Shown here piece by piece: positions 17,703-25,686 of a stretch of 64,000 nt of DNA. Positions within the stretch are counted from its first letter, which is position 1. Each line of letters opens with the position of its first letter. This DNA comes from Microcystis aeruginosa FD4 (GTDB lineage: Bacteria; Cyanobacteriota; Cyanobacteriia; Cyanobacteriales; Microcystaceae): assembly GCF_009792235.1 (NCBI RefSeq), contig NZ_CP046973.1:3782001-3846000 (forward strand), in the 5' to 3' direction. The translations under genes and the position numbers were made by a program. The notes under the pieces are model-generated. The model saw nothing but the letters and a program-made list of their open reading frames with translations, was not told where the DNA came from and did not search any database.

Positions 17703-18485
17703 TCATAAACTATCATCAATGTCAACCCCCAGCGCTCTCAATTTTGCCGCCAAGCGCTCTGCCCGTTGCTTTTCCTGTTCGGCTCGTTGCTTTTCCTGCT
17801 CGGCTCGTTGCCTTTCTTGCTCTACTAACTCACTGCCCCATAATAACAAATTTCCCGACTTATCCCACCAGCGCAACCAATTAGTAGTAAATTCAGCTTT
17901 GGTTCCTTGCCAGATACCGATAAACAAGTTAAGTTCTTTTATCCAGTAACGATTATTCTCATCTGGCAACTGCTGCTCATACTTTCCTGCCACTAAACAA
18001 TAAACATCTAATTCTCCTGTTTTTGGCTGAAAGATTCCATAGACAGGTACTTGTAAGATTTGCTCGTAAAAATACCATTTTCCATAGGGATAGTGAGGGT
18101 TGATGGAATATTCACCCCCTTCGGTTTCCGAGATAAACTCTAGGACGATGGTAGGAATTTCTCCTTGAAGATGGGGAGTATAACTGCGCCGAATTTCTCC
18201 ACTAGCAATGGGTTTTACCGAGGGAATATAAACCCAGTCAGGTGCTTTGACAACAGTTTGAGTTTTAACGGTAGCACACAAGCCAAAATTAGAGGCAATT
18301 AGCATCGATTCTAGAATTAGTCCTGCTAATTCTAGGGATTCCCGTAAAGCTGCTGCTAAGAGGGGTTGCAAGTTGTTGTCCACAGGTTCGTCAGGTAATA
18401 TAAAATCATCTGGCAGTTTTTCCCAGGTGATAGTTGGTAAGGGGTTTGACTGAAGTAGTTGCATGGCTGTCATAAGTAATTTCAC
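17703..18485 (-). CDS. Uma2-family (DUF820) protein, type B copy 1
   Basis: Second Uma2 subtype in the tandem block: ITWEKLPDDFILPDEPV, a core with VKAPDWVYIPSV and IPTIVLEFISETEGGEY, the WYFYEQILQVPVYGIF segment, then a heptad tail (three EKQRAE units) ending LRALGVDIDDSL. The central part (about residues 20-150) is almost identical to the neighbouring type B copy. The stretch after GIF differs, giving a mosaic suggestive of gene conversion. Possible starts are the first Met or the MTAMQLL four codons later. The cellular role of these proteins is unknown. Confidence 0.85.
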   Translation of the reverse strand: MKLLMTAMQLLQSNPLPTITWEKLPDDFILPDEPVDNNLQPLLAAALRESLELAGLILESMLIASNFGLCATVKTQTVVKAPDWVYIPSVKPIASGEIRRSYTPHLQGEIPTIVLEFISETEGGEYSINPHYPYGKWYFYEQILQVPVYGIFQPKTGELDVYCLVAGKYEQQLPDENNRYWIKELNLFIGIWQGTKAEFTTNWLRWWDKSGNLLLWGSELVEQERQRAEQEKQRAEQEKQRAERLAAKLRALGVDIDDSL

Positions 18486-18507
18486 TAATTCAAATATCTA
18501 AAATGGG

Positions 18508-19347
18508 CTATAGATTTTCAGGATTAACTCCCAACTCTTTTAACTTTTGCACCAAACGTTGGCGAGAAATTCGTTCTTGCTCAAGTTCTAACTCAGCTTG
18601 TTCGGCTCGTTGACGCTCTTGCGCGGCTCGTTGCTTTTCCTGTTCGGCTCGTTGCTTTTCTTGCTCGGCTCGTTGCTTTTCTTGCTCTACTAACTCACTG
18701 CCCCATAATAGCAAATTTCCTGACTTATCCCACCAGCGCAACCAATTAGTAGTAAATTCAGCTTTGCTTCCTTGCCAGATACCGATAAACAAGTTAATCT
18801 CTGCTATCCAATAACGATTGTTTTCATCAGGTTTTTGTTGTTCATACCTTCCTTGATTTAATCGATAAATTTCTAATTCTCCTGTTTTTGGGTGAAATAT
18901 TCCATAGACAGGTACTTGTAAGATTTGCTCGTAAAAATACCATTTTCCATAGGGATAGTGAGGGTTGATGGAATATTCACCCCCTTCGGTTTCCGAGATA
19001 AACTCTAGGACAATGGTAGGAATTTCTCCTTGAAGATGGGGAGTATAACTGCGCCGAATTTCTCCCCTAGGAATCGGTTTTACTGAGGGAATATAAACCC
19101 AGTCAGGTGCTTTGACAACAGTTTGAGTTTTAACGGTAGCACACAAGCCAAAATTAGAGGCAATTAGCATCGATTCTAGAATTAGTCCTGCTAATTCTAG
19201 GGATTCCCGTAAAGCTGCTGCTAACAGCGGTTGCAAGTTATTGTCCACAGGTTCGTCAGGTAATATAAAATCATCTGGCAGTTTTTCCCAGGTGATTATC
19301 GTTGATTTTGTCGGTAAATCAATAGCATATGGTGTCATTGTCGTCAA
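18508..19347 (-). CDS. Uma2-family (DUF820) protein, type B copy 2
   Basis: A 279-residue type B Uma2 protein beginning MTTMTPYAIDLPTKST. It has the same core as the copy at 17703 (VKAPDWVYIPSV and IPTIVLEFISETEGGEY). The tail is longer and partly diverged: after four heptads it continues AELELEQERISRQRLVQKL and ends KELGVNPENL. This ending resembles ordinary single-copy Uma2 proteins, so it may be the least converted member of the block. It is separated from the upstream type A copy by about 107 bp without a gene. Confidence 0.85.
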   Translation of the reverse strand: MTTMTPYAIDLPTKSTIITWEKLPDDFILPDEPVDNNLQPLLAAALRESLELAGLILESMLIASNFGLCATVKTQTVVKAPDWVYIPSVKPIPRGEIRRSYTPHLQGEIPTIVLEFISETEGGEYSINPHYPYGKWYFYEQILQVPVYGIFHPKTGELEIYRLNQGRYEQQKPDENNRYWIAEINLFIGIWQGSKAEFTTNWLRWWDKSGNLLLWGSELVEQEKQRAEQEKQRAEQEKQRAAQERQRAEQAELELEQERISRQRLVQKLKELGVNPENL

Positions 19348-19454
19348 CAGTCCTTCCTAATATTTAATAAGCTCTCATAAACTGCCCGCGACTAAGTAGG
19401 TGCATTAAATTAATTATAAAATAGACCTGTAAGTGGACAATGCCGGCAATTATT

Positions 19455-20174
19455 TCATACACTATCATCAACTTCAACTCCTAGCGCTCTTAATTTTGCC
19501 GCCAAGCGTTCGGCCCGTAGTTTTTCCTGCTCTGCCAACTCCTCTATGGTGGGGAGCAATTGCCCCTCTGGTGTTGCCCAACGCAGCCAAGTAATCGGCT
19601 CCTGTTCATCCCCATAAATTCCCTGCCACCGCACTAACACTAGCCCTAATATTTCGCTGCTGAACCTGCCTTGAGCATCTGGGTTTAAAGATTTATAAAC
19701 GCCCCCTTCTAAGCGATGTCCCGCTAAATCTTCCGGCTTAAAGGGATCATACCAAAAGTATTCTGTCACCCGCAAACGATTCTGATAGATAAGCTTTTTC
19801 TCTTCTTTATCTTTTTTGGCTGTACTTTCAGAAAGCAACTCAATCACCACATCAGGAGCTTTTTCTTCTTCCCAGACGACCCAGCTTTTCCGTTCTTTTC
19901 GAGGCACGTCCAAGACGACAAATACATCTGGTCCGCGATAATCTTCGTTCCGCACTTGATTGGGGCTAAAGTAAACGAACATATTGCCCCCGACAAACGC
20001 TTCTCGTCCTTGAGTTTTTAACCATTGGGAGAGAGGTCTGACTAATAACTGCATTTGCAGTCCGTGTCGCTGGGTTTCCATGGGAATACCGTCATCAGAA
20101 AGGAGTTCATCTTGGGTAGGTGGTAGCTTTATCTCTGGTGGGTTAGCGCCAATTACGAGTGTCTCTTGAGCCAT
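19455..20174 (-). CDS. Uma2-family (DUF820) protein, type A copy 2
   Basis: Nearly identical to the type A copies at 16901 and 20212 over the nuclease-like core (RGPDVFVVLDVPRKERK and PDVVIELLSEST). It differs strikingly in the tail: only one EKLRAE heptad lies between EELAEQ and RLAAKLRALGVEVDDSV. The start at MAQETLV is chosen for the same reason as in its sisters. Each copy therefore has its own tail length while the catalytic part is kept uniform. It lies 37 bp after the end of the 20212 copy. Confidence 0.85.
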   Translation of the reverse strand: MAQETLVIGANPPEIKLPPTQDELLSDDGIPMETQRHGLQMQLLVRPLSQWLKTQGREAFVGGNMFVYFSPNQVRNEDYRGPDVFVVLDVPRKERKSWVVWEEEKAPDVVIELLSESTAKKDKEEKKLIYQNRLRVTEYFWYDPFKPEDLAGHRLEGGVYKSLNPDAQGRFSSEILGLVLVRWQGIYGDEQEPITWLRWATPEGQLLPTIEELAEQEKLRAERLAAKLRALGVEVDDSV

Positions 20175-20211
20175 GGGTTGGTTGGGGTGAACAACTGATG
20201 GGACTCTTTTA

Positions 20212-21078
20212 TCATAAACTATCATCAATGTCAACCCCTAGCGATCGCAATTTTGCCGCCAAGCGCTCTGCCCGTTGCTTTTCCTGTTCTGCTCGTTGCT
20301 TTTCCTGTTCAGCCCGTTGCTTTTCCTGCTCGGCTCGCAGTTTTTCCTGTTCGGCTCGTAGTTTTTCCTGTTCAGCCCGTTGCTTTTCCTGTTCGGCTCG
20401 TAGTTTTTCCTGTTCAGCCCGTTGCTTTTCCTGCTCGGCCAACTCCTCTATGGTGGGGAGCAATTGCCCCTCTGGTGTTGCCCAACGCAGCCAAGTAATC
20501 GGCTCCTGTTCATCCCCATAAATTCCCTGCCACCGCACTAACACTAGCCCTAATATTTCGCTGCTGAACCTTCCTTGAGCATCTGGGTTTAAAGATTTAT
20601 AAACGCCCCCTTCTAAGCGATGTCCCGCTAAATCTTCCGGCTTAAAGGGATCATACCAAAAGTATTCTGTCACCCGCAAACGATTCTGATAGATAAGCTT
20701 TTTCTCTTCTTTATCTTTTTTGGCTGTACTTTCAGAAAGCAACTCAATCACCACATCAGGAGCTTTTTCTTCTTCCCAGACGACCCAGCTTTTCCGTTCT
20801 TTTCGAGGCACGTCCAAGACGACAAATACATCAGGTCCGCGATAATCCTCGTTCCGCACTTGATTGGGGCTAAAATAAACGAACATATTGCCCCCGACAA
20901 ACGCTTCTCGTCCTTGAGTTTTTAACCATTGGGAGAGAGGTCTGACTAATAACTGCATTTGCAGTCCGTGTCGCTGGGTTTCCATGGGAATACCGTCATC
21001 AGAAAGGAGTTCATCTTGGGTAGGTGGTAGCTTTATCTCTGGTGGGTTAGCGCCAATTACGAGTGTCTCTTGAGCCAT
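20212..21078 (-). CDS. Uma2-family (DUF820) protein, type A copy 3, eight-heptad tail
   Basis: First gene of the block in transcription order. The core is the same as in the other type A copies. Its coiled-coil tail is the longest, with eight successive EKQRAEQ or EKLRAEQ heptads encoded by a 21-bp minisatellite at about 20264-20440, then RLAAKLRSLGVDIDDSL. Upstream DNA includes a leftover Uma2 tail (21116-21157), so a further copy once preceded it. The start MAQETLV at 21078 avoids codons that derive from that leftover. Confidence 0.86.
   Translation of the reverse strand: MAQETLVIGANPPEIKLPPTQDELLSDDGIPMETQRHGLQMQLLVRPLSQWLKTQGREAFVGGNMFVYFSPNQVRNEDYRGPDVFVVLDVPRKERKSWVVWEEEKAPDVVIELLSESTAKKDKEEKKLIYQNRLRVTEYFWYDPFKPEDLAGHRLEGGVYKSLNPDAQGRFSSEILGLVLVRWQGIYGDEQEPITWLRWATPEGQLLPTIEELAEQEKQRAEQEKLRAEQEKQRAEQEKLRAEQEKLRAEQEKQRAEQEKQRAEQEKQRAERLAAKLRSLGVDIDDSL
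20264..20440 (-). repeat. 21-bp minisatellite encoding coiled-coil heptads
   Basis: About eight units of a 21-bp repeat (plus strand gctcgttgcttttcctgttc and close variants). Each unit encodes one heptad of the pattern AEQEKQR or AEQEKLR. The same unit occurs once in the copy at 19455, three times at 16901, three at 17703 and four at 18508. Unit sequence differs mainly by synonymous changes and by Q/L exchange. Confidence 0.9.
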
Positions 21079-21115
21079 GGGTTGGTGGGTGTGAACAACT
21101 GATGCCACTTTCTTA

Positions 21116-21157
21116 TCATAAACTATCATCGATGTCAACCCCCAGCGATCTCAATTG
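21116..21157 (-). pseudogene. Leftover 3' tail of a lost Uma2 copy
   Basis: Fourteen codons reading QLRSLGVDIDDSL and a stop, identical in pattern to the C-termini of the intact Uma2 copies. There is no Uma2 core upstream; instead the DNA passes to the intergenic gap before the GT87 gene. It marks the end of a deleted copy, probably lost by unequal exchange. Confidence 0.8.
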
Positions 21158-21213
21158 TCAAGATTAGTCATATTTTATCTATTGTCTCTCACAATTGGGC
21201 AATGAGGTTAGAC

Positions 21214-22503
21214 TTATTCTCGAACTGACCTATCAAGGCTTTGTTTGGGTATATCTCTTGTTGTCTTACTTAGTCCTTCCTTGATAATCAAAAACCCAAA
21301 TATTAACATTAACAATGGATTAATAATAACTCCTATACTAAGTCCCATATCAGTCATGGCTGGAATAATAAAGTAATTTTTGGGAATGAGCAAAAGACCA
21401 AACAGGATCAGATAGGCTAAATCAAACTTACTTGACTTTGATTCATTAATAAAAAAAGCCAAAGGAATAAAAAGATTGAGAAGTCGATAATCTCCTGATG
21501 TGGGGGGGATAACATTCATCACAAAAACTAAAAGAGCTAGTTTTTTCCAGAAAAGTTTCTCCTTAGTCAGAATGTATAAACTTACCAATCCTACTATTAT
21601 TAATGATAGGACAGAATAGGGTCTCAAAAGTAGTGAAACCCAATCAAAAAATGTTTGCCCTAGATCTGATGGTGAGATAATACCAATATCTTTAGTAATC
21701 TTTAACACAAAACGGGTAATGACCTTGAGTAACCCGAACAAACTGACCCCATAAGGCCAACCTCCCGATCCAATTGCATAATTTTTCACAAACATCGCTT
21801 GATTTCTTCTTAATCCCTGAATATTTTCTAAAAAACCTCCTTGAAAGCACATCATAGAAAAAATAGTTATTAATATAGCAAATATAATTATATACAGTAT
21901 GTTTTTCCATTTTTTCTCACTTGCTAATAAGACTAGGAAAATTGCTGGAAAAGGTTTCATGGCAATTGCTAGGGATAGACAAATTAAGGCAAAAAGCGAT
22001 TTATAGTGATTCAAGCTATTATAAAAGTAAGCAAAACCACATAAAAATAAGAAAGTATATAATTCTGCATTAGCTCTATCTATAGTAAATAGGAAAGGAT
22101 AGCTCATGAAGGAAATTACAAAAATATCACGCCAATTATCTATTCGATTAGTCTGAGAAAAGTTCTTGACTATGAAAAATAGCCAGCAGACTAAAAAAAT
22201 ACTAAAAAACACTAATAGTGCTAAATTTCTGCTCTTAAATAGAGTAAACGGGAAGAAAAATAACTCTCCCAATGGATAATATACACCAAAAATATATACA
22301 TCACTTCTATAGGGATTAAGTTCTCTGATAAATCTTACCATGTTCCAAAAGTCATTGAACTTATCATTTGGCTTAAATAAAAAAGTATTAAGAGGAAAAC
22401 CATTGCCCAAATAAGCTCCCATGATATAGTGATAAAAGACAGCTATAGTAAAGCCCATTACTATAATTGTGCTAAGTAGTTTGATTTTAATATTGCGTTC
22501 CAT
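21214..22503 (-). CDS. GT87-like (DUF2029) membrane glycosyltransferase
   Basis: A 429-residue polytopic membrane protein with about ten hydrophobic segments. The first is near residues 7-28, then a periplasmic loop carries DKFNDFWNMVRFIRELNPYR, an acidic-aromatic motif typical of polyprenyl-phosphate-sugar-using transferases of the GT-C fold. TIDRANAELYTFLFL is a conserved Arg-containing motif of DUF2029 proteins. It probably adds a sugar from a lipid carrier outside the membrane. It lies 53 bp downstream of a GT2 gene that could make the lipid-linked donor. A second such protein is at 30138. Confidence 0.8.
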   Translation of the reverse strand: MERNIKIKLLSTIIVMGFTIAVFYHYIMGAYLGNGFPLNTFLFKPNDKFNDFWNMVRFIRELNPYRSDVYIFGVYYPLGELFFFPFTLFKSRNLALLVFFSIFLVCWLFFIVKNFSQTNRIDNWRDIFVISFMSYPFLFTIDRANAELYTFLFLCGFAYFYNSLNHYKSLFALICLSLAIAMKPFPAIFLVLLASEKKWKNILYIIIFAILITIFSMMCFQGGFLENIQGLRRNQAMFVKNYAIGSGGWPYGVSLFGLLKVITRFVLKITKDIGIISPSDLGQTFFDWVSLLLRPYSVLSLIIVGLVSLYILTKEKLFWKKLALLVFVMNVIPPTSGDYRLLNLFIPLAFFINESKSSKFDLAYLILFGLLLIPKNYFIIPAMTDMGLSIGVIINPLLMLIFGFLIIKEGLSKTTRDIPKQSLDRSVRE

Positions 22504-22556
22504 ATAGTTTACTAATTAATAGTACAAAATTTCATCAAAAACAAAAAGTTTGCTCT

Positions 22557-23501
22557 TTATTTGCGTTCAAAATTAACTCGCTCCCTCTCTACAACTAGAG
22601 GCCTCTTTAAAGACCGTAAATGTATTAATCCAATATATTCACCTATAATACCAATAAAAAATAATTGCACAGCAGCAAAGAAAAATATCGTGATGTGCAA
22701 AGATGCAATTCCTATCGGTAAAAAATTGGGGTTAATTAGTTTTGCAACTAAATAAGCAATAGCGACAAATATGCTTAATGCGCTCATAATAAAACCTGAC
22801 ATAGTTGCTACTCTAATAGGTACTCTAGAATGACTCGTAATGCCAAGCAAAGCAAAATCATAAAGCATGAAGAAGTTGGCACTACTAACCCCTCTCTTTC
22901 TCGCTGCACTGACATACTCAACCTCAGCAATCCCGAAACCCAATTCCGAAATTAAACCTTTAAAGTAAGGGTAAGGGTCATCAATTTTTCGCAAACTTTG
23001 AATGACACACTTATCATATAAACCGAATCCAGTTGTATCTCTGGTCAATTGTACATCAGATATAACGCTGAGAACATAGTAATAGAGTTTTTTGACCTTA
23101 AAAAGCACAAATGATTCCCTACTGTTTTTTCTCACCCCTTGAACAACTTTATATCCTTCTTCCCATTTAGTAACAAAATCAACGATTAAAGAGGGTGGAT
23201 CTTGTAGGTCAGCCATCAGAAAAATCACGGCATCTCCATCTGGTTGAATGAGTCCGTAATAGGAGGAGCGAACAAAGCCAAAATTTCTGGCATTGACGAT
23301 AATTTTGACTTTGGGGTCTTTTCGAGCCAGCATTTTTAAGATGTCTACTGTTCGGTCTTTAGAACAGTTGTCAATAAAAACGTGTTCGTAGTCATAATCA
23401 GATAATTTATTTTCAAAAATTGTCTTAACTTGAGAGTACAAATCCTCAATGTTATCCTCTTCATTATAGCAAGGAGTCATAACACTAATAAGCTTTTTCA
23501 T
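22557..23501 (-). CDS. GT2 glycosyltransferase with C-terminal membrane segments
   Basis: A 314-residue paralogue of the GT2 enzyme at 6972. It starts with ISVMTPCYNEEDNIEDLY and has the ADLQDPPSLI metal motif, two C-terminal helices and the ending RPLVVERERVNFERK. It likely attaches a sugar to undecaprenyl phosphate. It stands between a CDP-sugar epimerase-like gene (30 bp upstream) and a GT87-type transferase (53 bp downstream), making a plausible donor-synthesis and transfer unit. It is complete. Confidence 0.9.
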   Translation of the reverse strand: MKKLISVMTPCYNEEDNIEDLYSQVKTIFENKLSDYDYEHVFIDNCSKDRTVDILKMLARKDPKVKIIVNARNFGFVRSSYYGLIQPDGDAVIFLMADLQDPPSLIVDFVTKWEEGYKVVQGVRKNSRESFVLFKVKKLYYYVLSVISDVQLTRDTTGFGLYDKCVIQSLRKIDDPYPYFKGLISELGFGIAEVEYVSAARKRGVSSANFFMLYDFALLGITSHSRVPIRVATMSGFIMSALSIFVAIAYLVAKLINPNFLPIGIASLHITIFFFAAVQLFFIGIIGEYIGLIHLRSLKRPLVVERERVNFERK

Positions 23502-23531
23502 GATTCACCTCTTTAATATGATAATTGAATT

Positions 23532-24551
23532 TTATTGATTACTTAACCAATTTAACATTTTACTGACTCCTTCACGGCTAGAAACTTTTGGTTTCCATTG
23601 AAGTTGAGTTGTTGCTTTGCTGATATCAGCAATGAAAATTCGTTGATCACTTTGCCTAACAGGAATCTTCTGATAATTTAATTTTGCTCCTGTTAATTCT
23701 TCTAGAATATCAAATAGTTCCAGTAAAGAAAGACTATTTTCCACTCCTCCTCCAATATTAAAAACTTCCCCCTTAACATTATCGATATGCTCAACAGCCG
23801 CTAGATAACAAGCGATCGCATCACTAGCATATAAGACATCTCGTACCTGCTTACCACTACCTGAAATGGTAAATGGTTCTGCTTGATGATTAGCTTTGGC
23901 TTCTAAGGCTTTTTGACAAAACCAACCAATCCATCCCTGATCGTAGGTAGAAAACTGACGACCTCCATAAATCGAAGAATGACGGAACACAACCGTTCTT
24001 AGAGCGAAAATACGAGCATAGTCTAACATATATTGATCCCCCGCACCCTTGGAGCATCCATAAGGTGAGTGAAAATCAAGAGGAATAGATTCATCAAACC
24101 CTTGAGGATGATCTGGACAAAAATAACGCTTTTCTCGTTCCTGATATTCCCATTGCTCCAGGTCTCCGTAAACTTTGTTGGTTGAAGAATAGACTATCAC
24201 ACTATCAGGAGAATGCTGACGCACAGCTTCTAAGACATTGAGAGTCCCCAAGGCATTAATTTCAAAATCCATACGGGGATTAGCAATGGAAGTAGTCATT
24301 GCCACCTGTCCCGCTAAATGAAAAATAACATCAGGTTTAAACTCTTTGATTGTAAGATTTACGTCATTGGTGTTACGAATATCTCCATGGGCAAATTGAA
24401 ATTGACCTTGAGTTCGCAACCAGTTAAGATTTTGTTCTGAACCAGAACGATACAAATTATCAAAAACGAGCAATTCTTCTCCTTCTTTCAATATTTGTGC
24501 AGCAATGTTGCTACCCAGAAATCCACAGCCACCAGTAATTAAATATTTCAT
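23532..24551 (-). CDS. NDP-sugar epimerase, CDP-paratose 2-epimerase-like
   Basis: A 339-residue extended SDR: YLITGGCGFLGSNIAAQIL, HLAGQVAMTTSIANPR, YSSTNKVYGDLEQWEYQ, and the SPYGCSKGAGDQYML catalytic region. The pattern after VYG (a Glu-Trp-rich insert) and FRHSSIYGGRQF are features I associate with the tyvelose/RfbE epimerase branch. In the CDP-3,6-dideoxyhexose pathway that enzyme converts CDP-paratose to CDP-tyvelose. It overlaps the upstream dehydrogenase gene by 4 bp. Substrate assignment is by family and by the presence of rfbFGH; the fine specificity is inferred. Confidence 0.82.
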   Translation of the reverse strand: MKYLITGGCGFLGSNIAAQILKEGEELLVFDNLYRSGSEQNLNWLRTQGQFQFAHGDIRNTNDVNLTIKEFKPDVIFHLAGQVAMTTSIANPRMDFEINALGTLNVLEAVRQHSPDSVIVYSSTNKVYGDLEQWEYQEREKRYFCPDHPQGFDESIPLDFHSPYGCSKGAGDQYMLDYARIFALRTVVFRHSSIYGGRQFSTYDQGWIGWFCQKALEAKANHQAEPFTISGSGKQVRDVLYASDAIACYLAAVEHIDNVKGEVFNIGGGVENSLSLLELFDILEELTGAKLNYQKIPVRQSDQRIFIADISKATTQLQWKPKVSSREGVSKMLNWLSNQ

Positions 24552-25444
24552 TGATTGATACTACTCCTTTCCTGATCGATAGTATACCTTAATCCTTCAA
24601 CTAAAGAAATTTTGGGTTGCCAACCTAGTTTTAATAACATTGAAATATCCACATGGGATTCCATGATTTCATTCTCACGATAAGGAAGCATACCAAAATT
24701 CAGTCGAGTGACTTTATTTTCGGTCATTGTCTTAACCATTTGAACAAACTCTCGAATTTCAATGTTCTTTCCTGTACCTATTTCATAGCGATATAAATTG
24801 TTAGGAACATCAAAACTAAACTGAATCAGTTTGATAAAGGCTTCTACCACATCATCAATATAGATGAAATCTCGCTTCTGTTCTCCTAATGTCAAATCAA
24901 GAAAATCTACTTCATGCAGCAAATCTAAGATAATTTTAGAGACAAACTTAGAAGGATCATCAAAAGGTCCGTAAAAATGCTCTAGAGCGACATTAATACA
25001 AACCATTTTTTGAGAAAATAAGAATAACCAGTCTAAAAAATGTTTTTTAGAAAGGGAATAGTAATTGACTCTTTTATCTAGAATGGTATCGGTATTAATG
25101 AATGTTTTTACCTGATAATTTTCTGCTATTTGTATAATTTTCAAAGGCAGAAAAAGATTCGCCTGGATAATATCTGTAGGAGGAACTGCAAAACGACCAT
25201 AATTGGTAGCACAGTGGATGATTATGTCAATGACATTTTCTTTAAAAATATCTTCTATATCAATTTGGTCAAGATCATAAAATCTTATTTTGTCAACAAT
25301 CGAACCTAATCGGAAAAGTTTAGAGCTTGAACGCTTGACAACAATAACATTCAACTGATCTTTTACTATCCGTTTCACCAGATGACTTCCTAGAAAACCA
25401 GTTCCACCAGTCACTAAAATAGTTTTGCCCATCAAATTATCCAT
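24548..25444 (-). CDS. NAD(P)-dependent sugar reductase, CDP-abequose/paratose synthase-like
   Basis: A 298-residue extended SDR: ILVTGGTGFLGSHLVKRI, HCATNYGR, and a YYSLSKKHFLDWLF active-site segment. The C-terminal motif FGMLPYRENEIM resembles that of CDP-4-keto-3,6-dideoxyglucose reductases (RfbJ, RfbS). These reduce C-4 to give CDP-abequose or CDP-paratose, the step after RfbH. The start MDNLMGKTIL could instead be the internal MGKTIL. It overlaps the next gene by 4 bp, indicating coupled translation. Family is secure; the stereochemical product is not. Confidence 0.8.
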   Translation of the reverse strand: MDNLMGKTILVTGGTGFLGSHLVKRIVKDQLNVIVVKRSSSKLFRLGSIVDKIRFYDLDQIDIEDIFKENVIDIIIHCATNYGRFAVPPTDIIQANLFLPLKIIQIAENYQVKTFINTDTILDKRVNYYSLSKKHFLDWLFLFSQKMVCINVALEHFYGPFDDPSKFVSKIILDLLHEVDFLDLTLGEQKRDFIYIDDVVEAFIKLIQFSFDVPNNLYRYEIGTGKNIEIREFVQMVKTMTENKVTRLNFGMLPYRENEIMESHVDISMLLKLGWQPKISLVEGLRYTIDQERSSINQ

Positions 25445-25491
25445 TGATATCTGAGTCTATAATCCCAATATTTGGGATAAATGTTTAATAG

Positions 25492-25686
25492 AACTTGCGG
25501 TTCTTCGGTTCGTGTTATGCGATAGAGGGATTACAAGGGATGAAACCCTTATATAGAAAGACATTCAGCGATTTTTGTCAATTGTTTTTGATCTAGAACG
25601 AACCAATCAATCGCCAGATAAGGATTTAGTCGATTTATGCCACCCGATCGAAACATACCAAGTAACGAAGAACCGAAGTCGCTTTC
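25492..25686. repeat. Candidate miniature inverted-repeat element
   Basis: The 242-bp gap downstream of rfbH contains CGGTTCTTCGGTTCG near 25498-25512. Facing it near 25669-25682 is the inverted form of CGGTTCTTCGTTACTT. The two ends are imperfect matches about 190 bp apart. There is no coding frame between them and I see no clear target duplication. It may be an old miniature element abutting the rfbH stop codon. Confidence 0.4.

Noticed and set aside
20159..20521. Plus-strand frame rich in a repeated FSCSARC motif, looking like a Cys-rich repeat protein.
   Set aside because: It is the complement of the 21-bp minisatellite and core of the Uma2 genes; the minus-strand frame has the recognised domain.
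25525..25555. gattacaagggatgaaac-like stretch resembling the end of a CRISPR repeat.
   Set aside because: It occurs once, with no repetition at spacer distance and no cas gene in the window.
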